NCBI RefSeq assembly: GCF_000286835.2
Contig: NZ_AJYD02000022.1
Location: 1-40,391 of the forward strand
From: Enterovibrio norvegicus FF-33
GTDB lineage: Bacteria > Pseudomonadota > Gammaproteobacteria > Enterobacterales > Vibrionaceae
DNA: 40,391 nt
Reading direction: 5' to 3'
Shown here: positions 1 through 8,868 of the stretch, one piece after another
Position numbering within the stretch: the first letter of the stretch is position 1
Layout of the letters: each line of letters starts with the position of its first letter
Made by a program: the position numbers and the translations under genes
The notes under the pieces: generated by a model
Database searches by the model: none
Seen by the model: only the letters and a program-made list of their open reading frames with translations
What the model was told of the DNA's origin: nothing

Positions 1-45
1 CTGGCGCCGCAAGGTGTGAGAGTTCAAGTCTCTCCTTCCGCACCA
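1..45 (+). tRNA. tRNA-Leu, 3' part (window starts inside the gene)
   Basis: The T arm is readable: stem GAGAG (18-22), loop TTCAAGT (23-29), stem CTCTC (30-34). It is followed by the acceptor strand CTTCCGC (35-41), discriminator A and an encoded CCA (43-45). The preceding bases form the 3' part of the anticodon stem and a long variable arm, as in class II tRNAs. The sequence closely resembles the Leu (UAG) tRNA of enterics and vibrios, but the anticodon lies outside the window, so the isoacceptor is inferred. Confidence 0.88.
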
Positions 46-50
46 TATAA

Positions 51-87
51 AAAGAGCAGGCCTTTAATTAAGCCTGCTCTTTTTTTA
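51..87 (+). terminator. Rho-independent terminator after tRNA-Leu
   Basis: A perfect 9-bp stem AGAGCAGGC / GCCTGCTCT with a 10-nt AT-rich loop is followed by seven T. It starts 6 bp after the tRNA CCA end. Confidence 0.92.
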
Positions 88-203
88 TATCTATACTTTC
101 CCATTATCTCGCTTTAATTCCTCCCTATGACGCGTTAACTCTTTGTATAATTCTTTTTTGTGCGACTGATCATACCCTTGGTGATATGTCTCGCATTTCA
201 TTC

Positions 204-246
204 TTGATCTTTATTTCAAAAGTCATATTATCTTTCGAAACGAAAG
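204..246 (+). promoter_or_regulatory. Candidate promoter and autoregulatory operator of the DeoR-family regulator
   Basis: A -35-like TTGATC (204-209) and a -10-like TATTAT (226-231) are separated by 16 bp. Immediately downstream is the perfect inverted repeat CTTTCG-AAA-CGAAAG (232-246), which ends 12 bp before the ATG. CTTTCG-type half-sites are typical of DeoR/GlpR/AgaR-family operators. A repressor bound here would cover the transcription start, so autoregulation of the regulator-glmS unit is inferred. Confidence 0.55.
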
Positions 247-258
247 TTTGGTGGTTAC

Positions 259-1023
259 ATGTCGAAACGTAATACTCAACAACGTCGCCATGCGATTGTT
301 GCCATGCTGAGCGAACAAGGAAAAGTGAGTGTAGACGAGCTTTCATCTTTGTTTGAAACATCAGAGGTCACGATACGCAAAGACCTTGCTGAGCTTGAGA
401 AAAATGGAATTTTGCTTCGTCGATATGGTGGTGCAGTCCCTATTCCTCATGAAATGGTTTCGGAAAATGCTGTAAAAGTTTCAGATCAAAAGTTAGCGAT
501 AGCAAAAATGGCGGCAAGTCGAATTCGCGACCATAATCGTATAGTGGTGGACAGTGGTTCGACAACCGCAGCGCTGATCCCTTTGTTAAATCAAAAACGT
601 GGGCTCGTAGTGATGACTAATTCACTGAACGTTGCCCAAGCCATCAAAGAGCTGGAAAACGAGCCGACACTGTTAATGACAGGTGGCACGTGGGACCCGC
701 ACTCTGAAGCGTTTCAAGGGCAAGTCGCAGAGCAGGCATTGCGCGCTTATGATTTTGACCAGTTGTTTATTGGTGCTGATGGGATAGACGTCAATCGCGG
801 TACAACGACTTTCAATGAAATAGTTGGTTTGAGCCGCGTCATGTCAGAGGTGTCTCGAGAGGTGGTGGTGTTGATTGAGTCCGATAAAATAGGGCGAAAG
901 ATACCAAACCTAGAACTCCCTTGGGATGTCATTACGACTGTTATCACTGACAACAATATAGATACCACCACCAAACAAGCCATTGAAAAGACGGGCACAG
1001 AGGTGATCTGCGCCCCTAATTAG
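259..1023 (+). CDS. DeoR/GlpR-family transcriptional regulator upstream of glmS (GlmR-like)
   Basis: This 254-aa protein has an N-terminal DeoR helix-turn-helix (about residues 5-60, with TSEVTIRKDLAELEKNGILL and RRYGGAV). A DeoR C-terminal sensor domain follows, with VVDSGSTT and the MTNSLNVA and TGG motifs that bind a sugar phosphate in this family. It lies 12 bp upstream of glmS on the same strand, so the two are probably one transcript. DeoR-type regulators beside glmS occur in vibrios and in Pseudomonas (called GlmR there), so a role in amino-sugar control is likely. The ligand is not evident; glucosamine-6-P or a related phosphosugar is inference. The start is the ATG after GGTGG. A CTTTCG inverted repeat just upstream suggests autoregulation. 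Confidence 0.88.
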   Translation: MSKRNTQQRRHAIVAMLSEQGKVSVDELSSLFETSEVTIRKDLAELEKNGILLRRYGGAVPIPHEMVSENAVKVSDQKLAIAKMAASRIRDHNRIVVDSGSTTAALIPLLNQKRGLVVMTNSLNVAQAIKELENEPTLLMTGGTWDPHSEAFQGQVAEQALRAYDFDQLFIGADGIDVNRGTTTFNEIVGLSRVMSEVSREVVVLIESDKIGRKIPNLELPWDVITTVITDNNIDTTTKQAIEKTGTEVICAPN

Positions 1024-1035
1024 ACGGGGAAAGTT

Positions 1036-2871
1036 ATGTGTGGAATTGTGGGCGCGGTAGCGCAAAGGGATGTGGCGGAAATACTGGTTGAAGGTTTACG
1101 CCGTTTGGAATATCGCGGCTATGACTCGGCCGGCTTGGCTGTCGTTGATGCAGAGCATCAACTTAATCGTCTGCGCCGTTTGGGTAAAGTTCAAATATTG
1201 GCTGATGCGCTTGATGCGCAGCCTGTTTTGGGTGGTACTGGTATTGCCCATACACGCTGGGCGACACATGGTGAGCCAAGTGAAGAAAACGCCCACCCGC
1301 ACATGTCAGGTGAAAATATTGCTGTTGTTCACAATGGCATTATCGAAAACCATGAACCTCTTCGAGAGATCTTAACTCAACGTGGTTACGTGTTTACCTC
1401 ACAAACAGATACCGAAGTGATCGCTCACCTTGTTCATTGGGAATTGGAGCAAGGCGGTTCGCTATTGGATGCGTTTCAACGCACGGTCGCGCAATTGCAT
1501 GGTGCCTATGGCACTGTCGTGATGGATAGACGTGATCCAGAGCGCCTTATCGCTGCGCGCTCTGGTAGCCCATTGGTGATTGGGCTGGGTATCGGTGAAA
1601 ACTTTTTGGCCTCTGATCAGTTGGCACTTTTGAATGTCACTCGTCGTTTTCTATTTTTAGAAGAAGGCGATATCGCTGAAATCACTCGTCGTGCTGTTGA
1701 TATTTTTGATGTTGAAGGCAATGCGGTTGAACGTACCATTCACGAATCAACCGCAGAGCATGATGCTGCCGATAAAGGGAAGTATCGACACTACATGCAA
1801 AAAGAAACCTTTGAGCAGCCCTCGGCTATTATCAACACCTTAGAAGGGCGCATTGATGCAAATTCGGTGCTGGTGGAAAGCTTGGGTCATGGCGCGAAAG
1901 AGATCTTACAAAAAGCTGAGCATATCCAAATCATTGCATGTGGTACGTCTTACAATGCTGGAATGGTGGCGCGCTATTGGTTTGAATCCATTGCAGGTGT
2001 TAGCTGTGATGTTGAGATTGCCTCAGAGTTTCGCTATCGCAACTTCGTCACGCGTCCAAATAGCGTATTAATCACCCTTTCTCAATCCGGGGAGACAGCA
2101 GACACCTTGGCTGCGCTTCGATTGGCGAAAGAACGTGGGTTCATGGCCGCGATGACAGTGTGTAATGTGGCGGGTTCTTCATTGGTGCGAGAATCTGACA
2201 TTGCCATCATGACTCGCGCGGGAACAGAAATTGGTGTCGCTTCGACAAAAGCCTTTACTACGCAGCTCACAGCGCTACTGATGATGGTAACCGCGCTCGG
2301 CAAGGAGAAAGGCACGGTTAGCGCAGAAAAAGAAGCAGAGATTGTTAAATCGCTACACCGACTTCCGGCTCAAATCGAACAGGCACTGACCTTTGACAAA
2401 CAAATTGAAGCGCTTGCGGAAGATTTTGCTGATAAACACCACGCACTGTTTTTAGGCCGTGGCGAGTTTTATCCTATTGCGATGGAAGCCTCTTTGAAGT
2501 TAAAAGAGATTTCCTATATTCATGCGGAGGCCTATGCAGCCGGTGAACTCAAGCACGGACCTTTGGCACTGATTGATGCAGATATGCCCGTTATTGTGAT
2601 AGCACCAAACAATGAACTGTTAGAAAAGCTCAAATCTAACATTGAAGAGGTGCGAGCCCGTGGCGGTCAATTGTATGTGTTTGCTGATGAATCTGCGGGA
2701 TTTCAGGAAAGTGATGGCATGACAATCATTCCTATGCCGCATGTTGATGAGGTATGTGCGCCTATTTTCTATACGGTTCCTATGCAGTTGCTGTCGTATC
2801 ACGTTGCATTGATCAAAGGTACGGACGTTGATCAGCCTCGTAACCTGGCAAAAGCGGTGACCGTTGAGTAA
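1036..2871 (+). CDS. glmS: Glutamine-fructose-6-phosphate aminotransferase (isomerizing)
   Basis: GlmS makes glucosamine-6-phosphate from fructose-6-phosphate and glutamine, the first step of UDP-GlcNAc synthesis for peptidoglycan and LPS. At 611 aa it is close to the E. coli enzyme (609). The N-terminal class II glutaminase domain starts MCGIVGAV, with Cys2 as the nucleophile after Met removal, and contains HTRWATHG and HNGIIEN. Two SIS sugar-isomerase domains follow, including [20 protein letters not shown], the SxxxxExKHGP-like stretch [13 protein letters not shown], and the C-terminus [18 protein letters not shown] precedes the ATG. It follows the DeoR-type regulator by 12 bp and is closed by a terminator. 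The cytosolic enzyme looks fully intact. Confidence 0.98.
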   Translation: MCGIVGAVAQRDVAEILVEGLRRLEYRGYDSAGLAVVDAEHQLNRLRRLGKVQILADALDAQPVLGGTGIAHTRWATHGEPSEENAHPHMSGENIAVVHNGIIENHEPLREILTQRGYVFTSQTDTEVIAHLVHWELEQGGSLLDAFQRTVAQLHGAYGTVVMDRRDPERLIAARSGSPLVIGLGIGENFLASDQLALLNVTRRFLFLEEGDIAEITRRAVDIFDVEGNAVERTIHESTAEHDAADKGKYRHYMQKETFEQPSAIINTLEGRIDANSVLVESLGHGAKEILQKAEHIQIIACGTSYNAGMVARYWFESIAGVSCDVEIASEFRYRNFVTRPNSVLITLSQSGETADTLAALRLAKERGFMAAMTVCNVAGSSLVRESDIAIMTRAGTEIGVASTKAFTTQLTALLMMVTALGKEKGTVSAEKEAEIVKSLHRLPAQIEQALTFDKQIEALAEDFADKHHALFLGRGEFYPIAMEASLKLKEISYIHAEAYAAGELKHGPLALIDADMPVIVIAPNNELLEKLKSNIEEVRARGGQLYVFADESAGFQESDGMTIIPMPHVDEVCAPIFYTVPMQLLSYHVALIKGTDVDQPRNLAKAVTVE

Positions 2872-2903
2872 GCGCTGAAGAAATACTAAACAACAAAAAC
2901 CTC

Positions 2904-2927
2904 AAAAGGAGCGCAAGCTCCTTCTTT
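2904..2927 (+). terminator. Terminator after glmS
   Basis: The hairpin AAGGAGC-GCAA-GCTCCTT is followed by CTTT. The stem is short but stable with a GCAA tetraloop, and it lies 35 bp after the glmS stop. Confidence 0.7.
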
Positions 2928-3184
2928 GTCTCCAATATAAGACAAGAAATACATTCGTTGCTATTTGCAACTTGGAAATCGGTCACGATATTTGCATTTT
3001 GCAAATCATTTCGCATCTATAACAAGACACCTCGCCTAGAAAGATAAGCACATATATGCACTCCAAACTCAACTAATTGATTTTTATTCTAATTATCAAT
3101 GTCTGAATAGTTGGCGCGTATTGTGCATATTGTCGATAAAGCAGCAAAAAAACAACCAGAGCTGTAAGTCGTAGGGAGTGAATG
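2928..3184 (+). promoter_or_regulatory. Intergenic region with TTGCAA-type inverted repeats upstream of the first XRE regulator
   Basis: There is no coding sequence here. Two related dyads are visible: TTGC-tattt-GCAA (2958-2970) and ATTTGC-atttt-GCAAAT (2990-3006). The remainder to 3170 is AT-rich and would suit a promoter, but I cannot assign a clear -35/-10 pair. The dyads may be operators, possibly for the adjacent XRE proteins; this is inference. Confidence 0.35.
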
Positions 3185-3556
3185 ATGATCGATTCGAAAT
3201 CACAAGTAGCAAAACGCATTAAAGAAGCCCGTGAGTGGAAAGGGATTACCCAGGTGAAAATGGCGAAATTGCTTGATGTAGCACGCCAAACCTATTTAGA
3301 CATTGAGACGGGTAAAACCGAACCGCGTGTTCGCATGTTGTCTGAGATAGCCGAAATCACTGAACGTCCTTTAGTATGGTTCGTTTATGGTGATGCGGAT
3401 GTTGAATTGCACGACGTGCAGTATAAGCAGGACGTTAATCGCCTTCTGGAGCACTTCTCAAAACTGCCCCACGAAGCAAGAACCGCCATTCTCAATCAGA
3501 GCGTTAACATGGCTTCATTCTTGGTTAATTACTCCAAATCTGCGCAAAGAGGTTAA
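3185..3556 (+). CDS. XRE-family helix-turn-helix regulator, first of a tandem pair
   Basis: This 123-aa cytosolic protein has an HTH_3 domain over about residues 8-62: KRIKEAREWKGITQVKMAKLL, then the probable recognition helix region in VARQTYLDIETGKTEP. A helical C-terminal tail (LLEHFSKLPHEARTAILNQ) may dimerise. I chose the second of two adjacent ATGs because GGGAG lies 6 bp upstream and it aligns residue for residue with the start of the paralogue at 3787. The two proteins have the same length and about half of their residues in common, which indicates tandem duplication. The target genes are unknown. No metabolic partner is adjacent, glmS being separated by a terminator. Confidence 0.85.
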   Translation: MIDSKSQVAKRIKEAREWKGITQVKMAKLLDVARQTYLDIETGKTEPRVRMLSEIAEITERPLVWFVYGDADVELHDVQYKQDVNRLLEHFSKLPHEARTAILNQSVNMASFLVNYSKSAQRG

Positions 3557-3568
3557 GCACTTACTTAC

Positions 3569-3599
3569 TTGGTAGGCTTTGCCAAGCCTTGCCTGCCAA
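3569..3599. repeat. Inverted repeat between the two XRE genes
   Basis: TTGGTAGGC (3569-3577) and GCCTGCCAA (3591-3599) form a 9-bp stem with one G-T pair around a 13-nt loop, 12 bp after the first XRE stop. There is no T run on either strand, so it is not a standard terminator. It may act as an mRNA 3' structure or an operator. Confidence 0.45.
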
Positions 3600-3735
3600 A
3601 ATAGGTATTGCACGAAAGCCTTGTCATCTGGCTTAGGCAACGGCGGCCCAGTTTCACAATTCAACGATGCTTTACATGTGAACGCGACTGCGCTGTGCAT
3701 AATGCAGGATCTAGCAGTAGAGAGTGTGACAGATA

Positions 3736-3752
3736 CAGGTGTAAATCACCTG
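3736..3752. promoter_or_regulatory. Perfect dyad CAGGTG-TAAAT-CACCTG upstream of the second XRE gene
   Basis: Perfect 6-bp arms with a 5-bp AT spacer lie 34 bp before the chosen start of the second regulator. Size and position fit an operator for a dimeric HTH protein, possibly either XRE paralogue. No binding evidence can be read from sequence. Confidence 0.45.
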
Positions 3753-3786
3753 ATGCTGTGACAAAGAGTTGTGGGGCAAGATTGCG

Positions 3787-4158
3787 ATGTTGATTGTCAA
3801 ATCTCACGTTGCACTGCGCATCAGAGAAGCGCGAGAGTATCGAGAGATCACGCAAGTGGAAATGGCGCAGCATCTTGATGTGGCGCGGCAGACTTATTTA
3901 GATATTGAGTCAGGCAAGACTGAACCTAAGGTCTCTTCACTTGCTACGATTGCTGACGTAACAGGCCGTCCGTTAAATTGGTTTCTATACGGCGAAAGTA
4001 CGCGAAGTGATATCGCGTTTACGCATAGAGATGATCTGAATAATTTACTTTTGTTATTCAATCAGCTCCCTCTTTCGGCGCGTAACCTCGTGATGGATCA
4101 GGCTTTGTTACTGGCAGAGTACATGGTGATCATGAAGTCATCGGATAACGATGAATAA
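3787..4158 (+). CDS. XRE-family helix-turn-helix regulator, second of a tandem pair
   Basis: This 123-aa paralogue of the preceding gene shares the HTH core almost unchanged (ITQVEMAQHLDVARQTYLDI, then SGKTEP). The C-terminal tail, ending KSSDNDE, has diverged. An in-frame TTG lies 18 bp upstream (3769), but I prefer the ATG at 3787: GGGG sits about 10 bp upstream and the N-terminus then matches the paralogue exactly in length. A separate dyad (3736-3752) precedes it, so it may have its own promoter. The strong hairpin downstream ends the transcript. The regulated genes are not known. Confidence 0.85.
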   Translation: MLIVKSHVALRIREAREYREITQVEMAQHLDVARQTYLDIESGKTEPKVSSLATIADVTGRPLNWFLYGESTRSDIAFTHRDDLNNLLLLFNQLPLSARNLVMDQALLLAEYMVIMKSSDNDE

Positions 4159-4172
4159 AGAAATAAGAAACT

Positions 4173-4200
4173 AAAAGCCCAGCGAATGCTGGGCTTTTTC
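4173..4200. terminator. Bidirectional terminator between XRE gene and ilvA
   Basis: The stem AAAAGCCCAGC / GCTGGGCTTTT has a GAAT loop and T runs on both strands. It sits between two convergent genes and can serve both. Confidence 0.92.
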
Positions 4201-4233
4201 TTGTTTGTGAACCTCATTGTTCCTTTGGCTTAA

Positions 4234-5793
4234 TTAGCTATCCTTAGACAAGAAGAAACGGTAAGAGGGGCTTTCTGTCTCGTCCTTCCAGGCATAACCC
4301 AATTCTTTGAGATGCGCAGTAAATGAAAGCAAGTCTTTATCTTCTAGCTCGAATCCACATAATACGCGTCCATAGTCAGCACCATGGTTGCGATAATTAA
4401 AAATGCTGATATTCCAATGCGTACCCAGCGTATTCAAAAAACGTAGCAGGGCGCCCGGATATTCTGGGAACTCAAAGCTATACAAGCGTTCATTCATCAC
4501 CTTGGTTGGGCGTCCGCCAATCATATAGCGAATATGCACTTTCGCCATTTCATCGTCAGACAAATCCTGCACGGGATAGCCACCTTTTTGTAGGTCGGAG
4601 ATGATGCTATCGAGTTCTTCCTGACCATTCGTTAAGCGCACACCGACAAAGATATTTGCCAATGCATCGTCGCTATAGCGGTAATTAAATTCAGTCACTG
4701 CACGACCCCCCAAGATTTTACAAAAATCGAGGAAAGCGCCTGTGCGTTCAGGAATCGTCACCGCCAGCAAGCCTTCACGCTTCTCACCTAGCTCGGCACG
4801 TTCGGACACATAACGTAATGTGTGGAAATTCAAGTTGGCGCCAGACAAGATAGACGCCATGTTTTTTCCTTTCAGCTGATGCTGCTCGGTATAGCGCTTA
4901 AGCCCAGCCAAAGACAATGCCCCTGAAGGCTCAGAGATGGCACGGGTATCTTCGAAAATGTCTTTCATTGCTGCGCAGATTTCATCGCTAGACACCGTGA
5001 TGACATCATCGAGATGTTGCTGACAGACTCGGAACGTTTCATCACCAATGCGTTTCACTGCGACGCCATCGGCAAACGTGCCAACATTGTCGAGTGTCAC
5101 TGGCTCACCCGCATCCATCGCGGCTTTCAGGCAGGCAGAGTCTTCTGCTTCTACGCCGATGACTTTGATATGTGGCATGAGCTGCTTAACGATCACCGCC
5201 ACACCTGCTGCGATACCGCCCCCGCCGACAGGCAAGAAAATATAATCAAGATGCCCGTTTTGCTGAAGTAACTCCAAACCGATGGTACCTTGCCCTGCAA
5301 TGATGGCGGGGTGGTCAAACGGCGCAACAAAGGTGTAGCCGTGCTCATTGGCAAGCTCTATGGCTTTTATTTTGGCTTCATCAAAGTTATTTCCGTGCAG
5401 CACAACGTTACCGCCAAAACTACGAACGCCAGCGACTTTGATGTCGGGGGTGGTGCGTGGCATGACGATGGTGGCGTTGATCCCTAGTTTGTGGCCTGAC
5501 ATGGCTACGCCTTGTGCATGATTACCGGCAGAGGCAGCAATCACCCCAGCTTTTTTCTGTGCATCAGACAGCTGCGCCATCATGTTGTAGGCACCGCGCA
5601 ATTTAAACGAATGTACCGGTTGACGGTCTTCGCGCTTTAACTGGATGTGATTATCCAGACGCTTTGAAATGCGTGGCATGTTCTGAAGTGGGCTAACGAT
5701 AGCCACTTCATAAATGGGCGCACGCAAAATATCGCGAAGATACTCAGCATTACTCAGTGGAACGGGTACATGGGATTGGCGGGCCTGCGTCAT
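4234..5793 (-). CDS. ilvA: Threonine ammonia-lyase (threonine deaminase), biosynthetic
   Basis: IlvA converts threonine to 2-oxobutanoate, the committed step to isoleucine. It is PLP-dependent and normally feedback-inhibited by isoleucine. At 519 aa it matches the biosynthetic type (E. coli 514). The N-terminal catalytic domain carries the PLP lysine in SFKLRGAYNM, the SAGNHAQGVA motif and the glycine loop VGGGGIAAG. Two ACT-like regulatory domains follow from about residue 335 (AVTIPERTGAFLDFC and YSFEFPEYPGALLRFLNTL), so it is not the short catabolic form. It is the last gene of the operon, 2 bp after the ilvD stop, with its own GGAGG. Confidence 0.97.
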   Translation of the reverse strand: MTQARQSHVPVPLSNAEYLRDILRAPIYEVAIVSPLQNMPRISKRLDNHIQLKREDRQPVHSFKLRGAYNMMAQLSDAQKKAGVIAASAGNHAQGVAMSGHKLGINATIVMPRTTPDIKVAGVRSFGGNVVLHGNNFDEAKIKAIELANEHGYTFVAPFDHPAIIAGQGTIGLELLQQNGHLDYIFLPVGGGGIAAGVAVIVKQLMPHIKVIGVEAEDSACLKAAMDAGEPVTLDNVGTFADGVAVKRIGDETFRVCQQHLDDVITVSSDEICAAMKDIFEDTRAISEPSGALSLAGLKRYTEQHQLKGKNMASILSGANLNFHTLRYVSERAELGEKREGLLAVTIPERTGAFLDFCKILGGRAVTEFNYRYSDDALANIFVGVRLTNGQEELDSIISDLQKGGYPVQDLSDDEMAKVHIRYMIGGRPTKVMNERLYSFEFPEYPGALLRFLNTLGTHWNISIFNYRNHGADYGRVLCGFELEDKDLLSFTAHLKELGYAWKDETESPSYRFFLSKDS

Positions 5794-5795
5794 GA

Positions 5796-7637
5796 TTAAT
5801 CCTCCAGCTTGCTTTTGTCTCGTACAGCGCCTTTGTCGGCGCTGGTTGCCAAGCTGGCATACGCTTTTAGGGCAAGGGACACGACGCGCTCACGTGACAC
5901 GGGCTTCCACCCGCGAGCATCTGCGTCAGTGCGGCGCGTGGCAAGTTCCGCATCATCGACTTCGAGAACGATGGAACGGTTAGGGATGTCGATAGCAACG
6001 ATATCGCCTTGCTGGACCAAACCAATAACACCACCGCTTGCGGCTTCTGGGGATACGTGACCGATAGACAGACCACTGGTGCCACCAGAGAAGCGACCGT
6101 CAGTGACCAATGCACACGCTTTTCCTAGCCCCATCGATTTAAGGTAAGTGGTTGGATACAGCATTTCCTGCATACCTGGGCCGCCTTTCGGGCCTTCGTA
6201 GCGGATCACTACCACTTCGCCTGCTTTCACTGCGCCAGATAATATGCCGTTCACTGCATCTTCTTGTGCTTCAAACACATGTGCTGGGCCACGGAAAACA
6301 AGGTTTTCTTCATCAACACCCGCGGTTTTAACAATACAGCCATCCTGTGCAAGATTGCCGCTCAGTACTGCTAAACCACCTTCTTGGCTGAATGCATTTT
6401 CACGGGTACGAATACAACCATTTTCACGGTCATCGTCAAGCGTGTCCCAGCGACAGCTTTGTGAGAAGGCTTTGGTGGTGCGAATACCAGCCGGACCGGC
6501 ACGGAAGAACGCTTTTACGTCTTCATCTTCGGTAACCATGATGTCGTACTGTGCAATGGTGTCAGCCATGGTTTGACCAAGTACGGTTGGCACATCAGTG
6601 TGGAGCAAATTCGCCCGCGCCAATTCGCCAAGGATAGCGATTACACCACCTGCACGGTGAACATCTTCCATGTGGTATTTCGGCGTTGAAGGCGCCACTT
6701 TGCAAAGATGTGGAACAAGGCGAGACATGCGATCGATGTCGTCCAAGTCAAAATCTATTTCACCCTCTTGAGCGGCTGCTATCAGGTGAAGCACTGTGTT
6801 ACTTGAGCCGCCCATGGCGATATCAAGCGCCGTTGCGTTTTCAAATGCTGCTCGGCTAGCAATCGTGCGTGGCAAGGCTGATTCGTCATCTTGTTCGTAG
6901 TAACGCTTGGTTAGTTCAACAATGCGTTGGCCAGCCTTAAGGAACAATTGCTCACGGTCAGCGTGTGTTGCCAACATTGAACCATTGCCTGGCTGACTAA
7001 GACCTAACGCTTCAGTCAAACAGTTCATGGAGTTAGCAGTGAACATGCCTGAGCAAGAACCACAAGTTGGGCAGGCTGATCGTTCGATCTGCTCGCTTTG
7101 CTCATCAGACACTTTCGGATCAGCGCCTTGGATCATCGCATCAACCAGATCCAGCTTTAAGATCTGATCTGATAGCTTGGTTTTACCCGCTTCCATTGGG
7201 CCGCCTGAAACAAAGATCACAGGGATATTGATGCGCATCGCTGCCATCAGCATTCCTGGGGTGATTTTGTCACAGTTAGAGATACAGACCATGGCATCCG
7301 CGCAGTGCGCATTCACCATGTATTCGACTGAATCGGCAATCAACTCACGTGATGGTAAGCTGTACAGCATGCCGCCGTGGCCCATCGCGATACCATCATC
7401 AACGGCGATAGTATTGAATTCTTTAGCGATGCCGCCTGCTTCTTCAATCTCGCGTGCAACCAGTTGGCCCATGTCTTTTAAGTGAACGTGACCCGGTACG
7501 AATTGGGTGAATGAGTTCACCACAGCAATGATAGGTTTACCGAAATCTTCATCTTTTACGCCAGTTGCACGCCAAAGGGCGCGTGCTCCGGCCATGTTAC
7601 GGCCGTGGGTAGTGGTGGCTGAACGATACTTAGGCAT
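5796..7637 (-). CDS. ilvD: Dihydroxy-acid dehydratase
   Basis: IlvD dehydrates 2,3-dihydroxy-isovalerate and 2,3-dihydroxy-3-methylvalerate to the 2-oxo acids, the third common step of valine and isoleucine synthesis. It is 613 aa (E. coli 616). Family motifs for the Fe-S cluster and Mg site are intact: [44 protein letters not shown] and the C-terminal [11 protein letters not shown] with GHVSPEAA. Cytosolic and oxygen-sensitive in known members. It lies between ilvE (21-bp gap) and ilvA. Translation starts after AGAGGACAAGGAA. Confidence 0.98.
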   Translation of the reverse strand: MPKYRSATTTHGRNMAGARALWRATGVKDEDFGKPIIAVVNSFTQFVPGHVHLKDMGQLVAREIEEAGGIAKEFNTIAVDDGIAMGHGGMLYSLPSRELIADSVEYMVNAHCADAMVCISNCDKITPGMLMAAMRINIPVIFVSGGPMEAGKTKLSDQILKLDLVDAMIQGADPKVSDEQSEQIERSACPTCGSCSGMFTANSMNCLTEALGLSQPGNGSMLATHADREQLFLKAGQRIVELTKRYYEQDDESALPRTIASRAAFENATALDIAMGGSSNTVLHLIAAAQEGEIDFDLDDIDRMSRLVPHLCKVAPSTPKYHMEDVHRAGGVIAILGELARANLLHTDVPTVLGQTMADTIAQYDIMVTEDEDVKAFFRAGPAGIRTTKAFSQSCRWDTLDDDRENGCIRTRENAFSQEGGLAVLSGNLAQDGCIVKTAGVDEENLVFRGPAHVFEAQEDAVNGILSGAVKAGEVVVIRYEGPKGGPGMQEMLYPTTYLKSMGLGKACALVTDGRFSGGTSGLSIGHVSPEAASGGVIGLVQQGDIVAIDIPNRSIVLEVDDAELATRRTDADARGWKPVSRERVVSLALKAYASLATSADKGAVRDKSKLED

Positions 7638-7658
7638 TTCCTTGTCCTCTTAAACTAC

Positions 7659-8594
7659 TTATTTGGTTTGTGGGGTGACGGGATCGAGCCACCCCCACTT
7701 ATCTTCTGTTTGGCCATTAAACAGACCAAAGAATGCGGATTGTACTTGTTCAGTGATTGGGCCGCGTGCACCTTCACCGACAGTGATCTGATCAACGCTG
7801 CGTACTGGTACAATTTCTGCGGCGGTGCCTGTCATGAATACTTCATCGGCAAGATAGAGAGCTTCACGGGCAATGTTCTCTTCGCGGACGTCATAGCCCA
7901 TTTCTCGGGCCAAAATCATGATCGAATCACGAGTAATGCCTGGCAATATAGCGCTGGTGGCGGGCGGTGTTGAAATCACACCATTTCTGATCACAAACAG
8001 GTTTTCACCTGCACCTTCAGACAGGTAACCATCGACACTTAATGCAATGCCCTCTGCGTAACCATGACGGCGAGCTTCGCCGCCGACCAATAGGCTAGAG
8101 AGGTAGTTACCACCAGCTTTAGCCGCGGTTGGAATGGTGTTTGGCGCAGCACGGTTCCAACTTGAAATCATGGCATCGACACCGTTAGCCAGCGCTTCTT
8201 CACCAAGGTACGAACCCCAGCTAAACGCGGCAATGATGATATCCATTTCAGTTTCTGGCGGCGGACACACACCTAAACCCACGTTGCCGATAAAACCTAA
8301 CGGGCGGATATACGCGGAGTTGAGTTTGTTGGCACGAAGCGTTTCGCGACACGCTTCCATCAGCTCATCAACACTATATGGGATAGGAAAGCGGTATATT
8401 TTTGCGCTGTCTTTAAGACGCTGCATGTGCTCGCGGTGGCGGAATACGATGGGACCATTCGGCGTATCGTAGCAACGAATGCCTTCAAATACGGAGGTGC
8501 CATAATGCATGGCGTGGGTCAGAACGTGAACCTTGGCATCTTGCCAAGGAATGAGCTCACCGTTTGACCAAATATAATCCGCTGTGTTTGCCAT
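7659..8594 (-). CDS. ilvE: Branched-chain amino-acid aminotransferase
   Basis: IlvE is a PLP fold-type IV transaminase that makes leucine, isoleucine and valine from their oxo acids with glutamate. It has 311 aa (E. coli 309). Visible motifs are HAMHYGTSVFEGIRCY near the N-terminus, IRPLGFIGN, the PLP lysine region TAAKAGGNYLSSLL, and EVFMTGTAAEIVPV near the C-terminus. The frame stays open further upstream, but the start MANTADYIWSNGE matches family N-termini and is preceded by AAAAGGAT, so the 22 upstream residues are rejected. It is third in the operon. Confidence 0.97.
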   Translation of the reverse strand: MANTADYIWSNGELIPWQDAKVHVLTHAMHYGTSVFEGIRCYDTPNGPIVFRHREHMQRLKDSAKIYRFPIPYSVDELMEACRETLRANKLNSAYIRPLGFIGNVGLGVCPPPETEMDIIIAAFSWGSYLGEEALANGVDAMISSWNRAAPNTIPTAAKAGGNYLSSLLVGGEARRHGYAEGIALSVDGYLSEGAGENLFVIRNGVISTPPATSAILPGITRDSIMILAREMGYDVREENIAREALYLADEVFMTGTAAEIVPVRSVDQITVGEGARGPITEQVQSAFFGLFNGQTEDKWGWLDPVTPQTK

Positions 8595-8628
8595 TATTTT
8601 AATCCTTTTAGATAACGCATTACTGTTG

Positions 8629-8868
8629 TTATTGTGGGAGCAGACGTACGTGCGAGACATCCCATAACTTGTCTAATTGGCTTTGAAGATTGGCGATAGG
8701 GCGATCGCTCGTGACTTGCAAGGTAATTTCAACCACATTGCAGTCGTCGGTATGATGCATGTCCAAACTGGTGAGGCGAAAACCTCGGTGACGCACAATG
8801 CGCAATAAGCGTTCAAGCAATTCGGGCTTGTCATCTGCGCCGATAAGCAGGGTGTGAGATTGACTCAT
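8629..8868 (-). CDS. ilvM: Acetolactate synthase II, small regulatory subunit
   Basis: IlvM is the small ACT-domain subunit that stabilises and modulates acetolactate synthase II with IlvG. This 79-aa protein is a single ACT-like domain: [20 protein letters not shown], then [13 protein letters not shown]. The start is the ATG that overlaps the ilvG stop as ATGA, with GGAGAG just upstream, indicating translational coupling and equimolar synthesis. The frame stays open upstream into ilvG, but that part is a shadow of ilvG. Confidence 0.95.
   Translation of the reverse strand: MSQSHTLLIGADDKPELLERLLRIVRHRGFRLTSLDMHHTDDCNVVEITLQVTSDRPIANLQSQLDKLWDVSHVRLLPQ

Noticed and set aside
3579-3873. Short frames between the two XRE genes, both strands
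   Set aside because: They overlap each other, lack ribosome sites, and part overlaps the second XRE gene. The segment is better read as regulatory.
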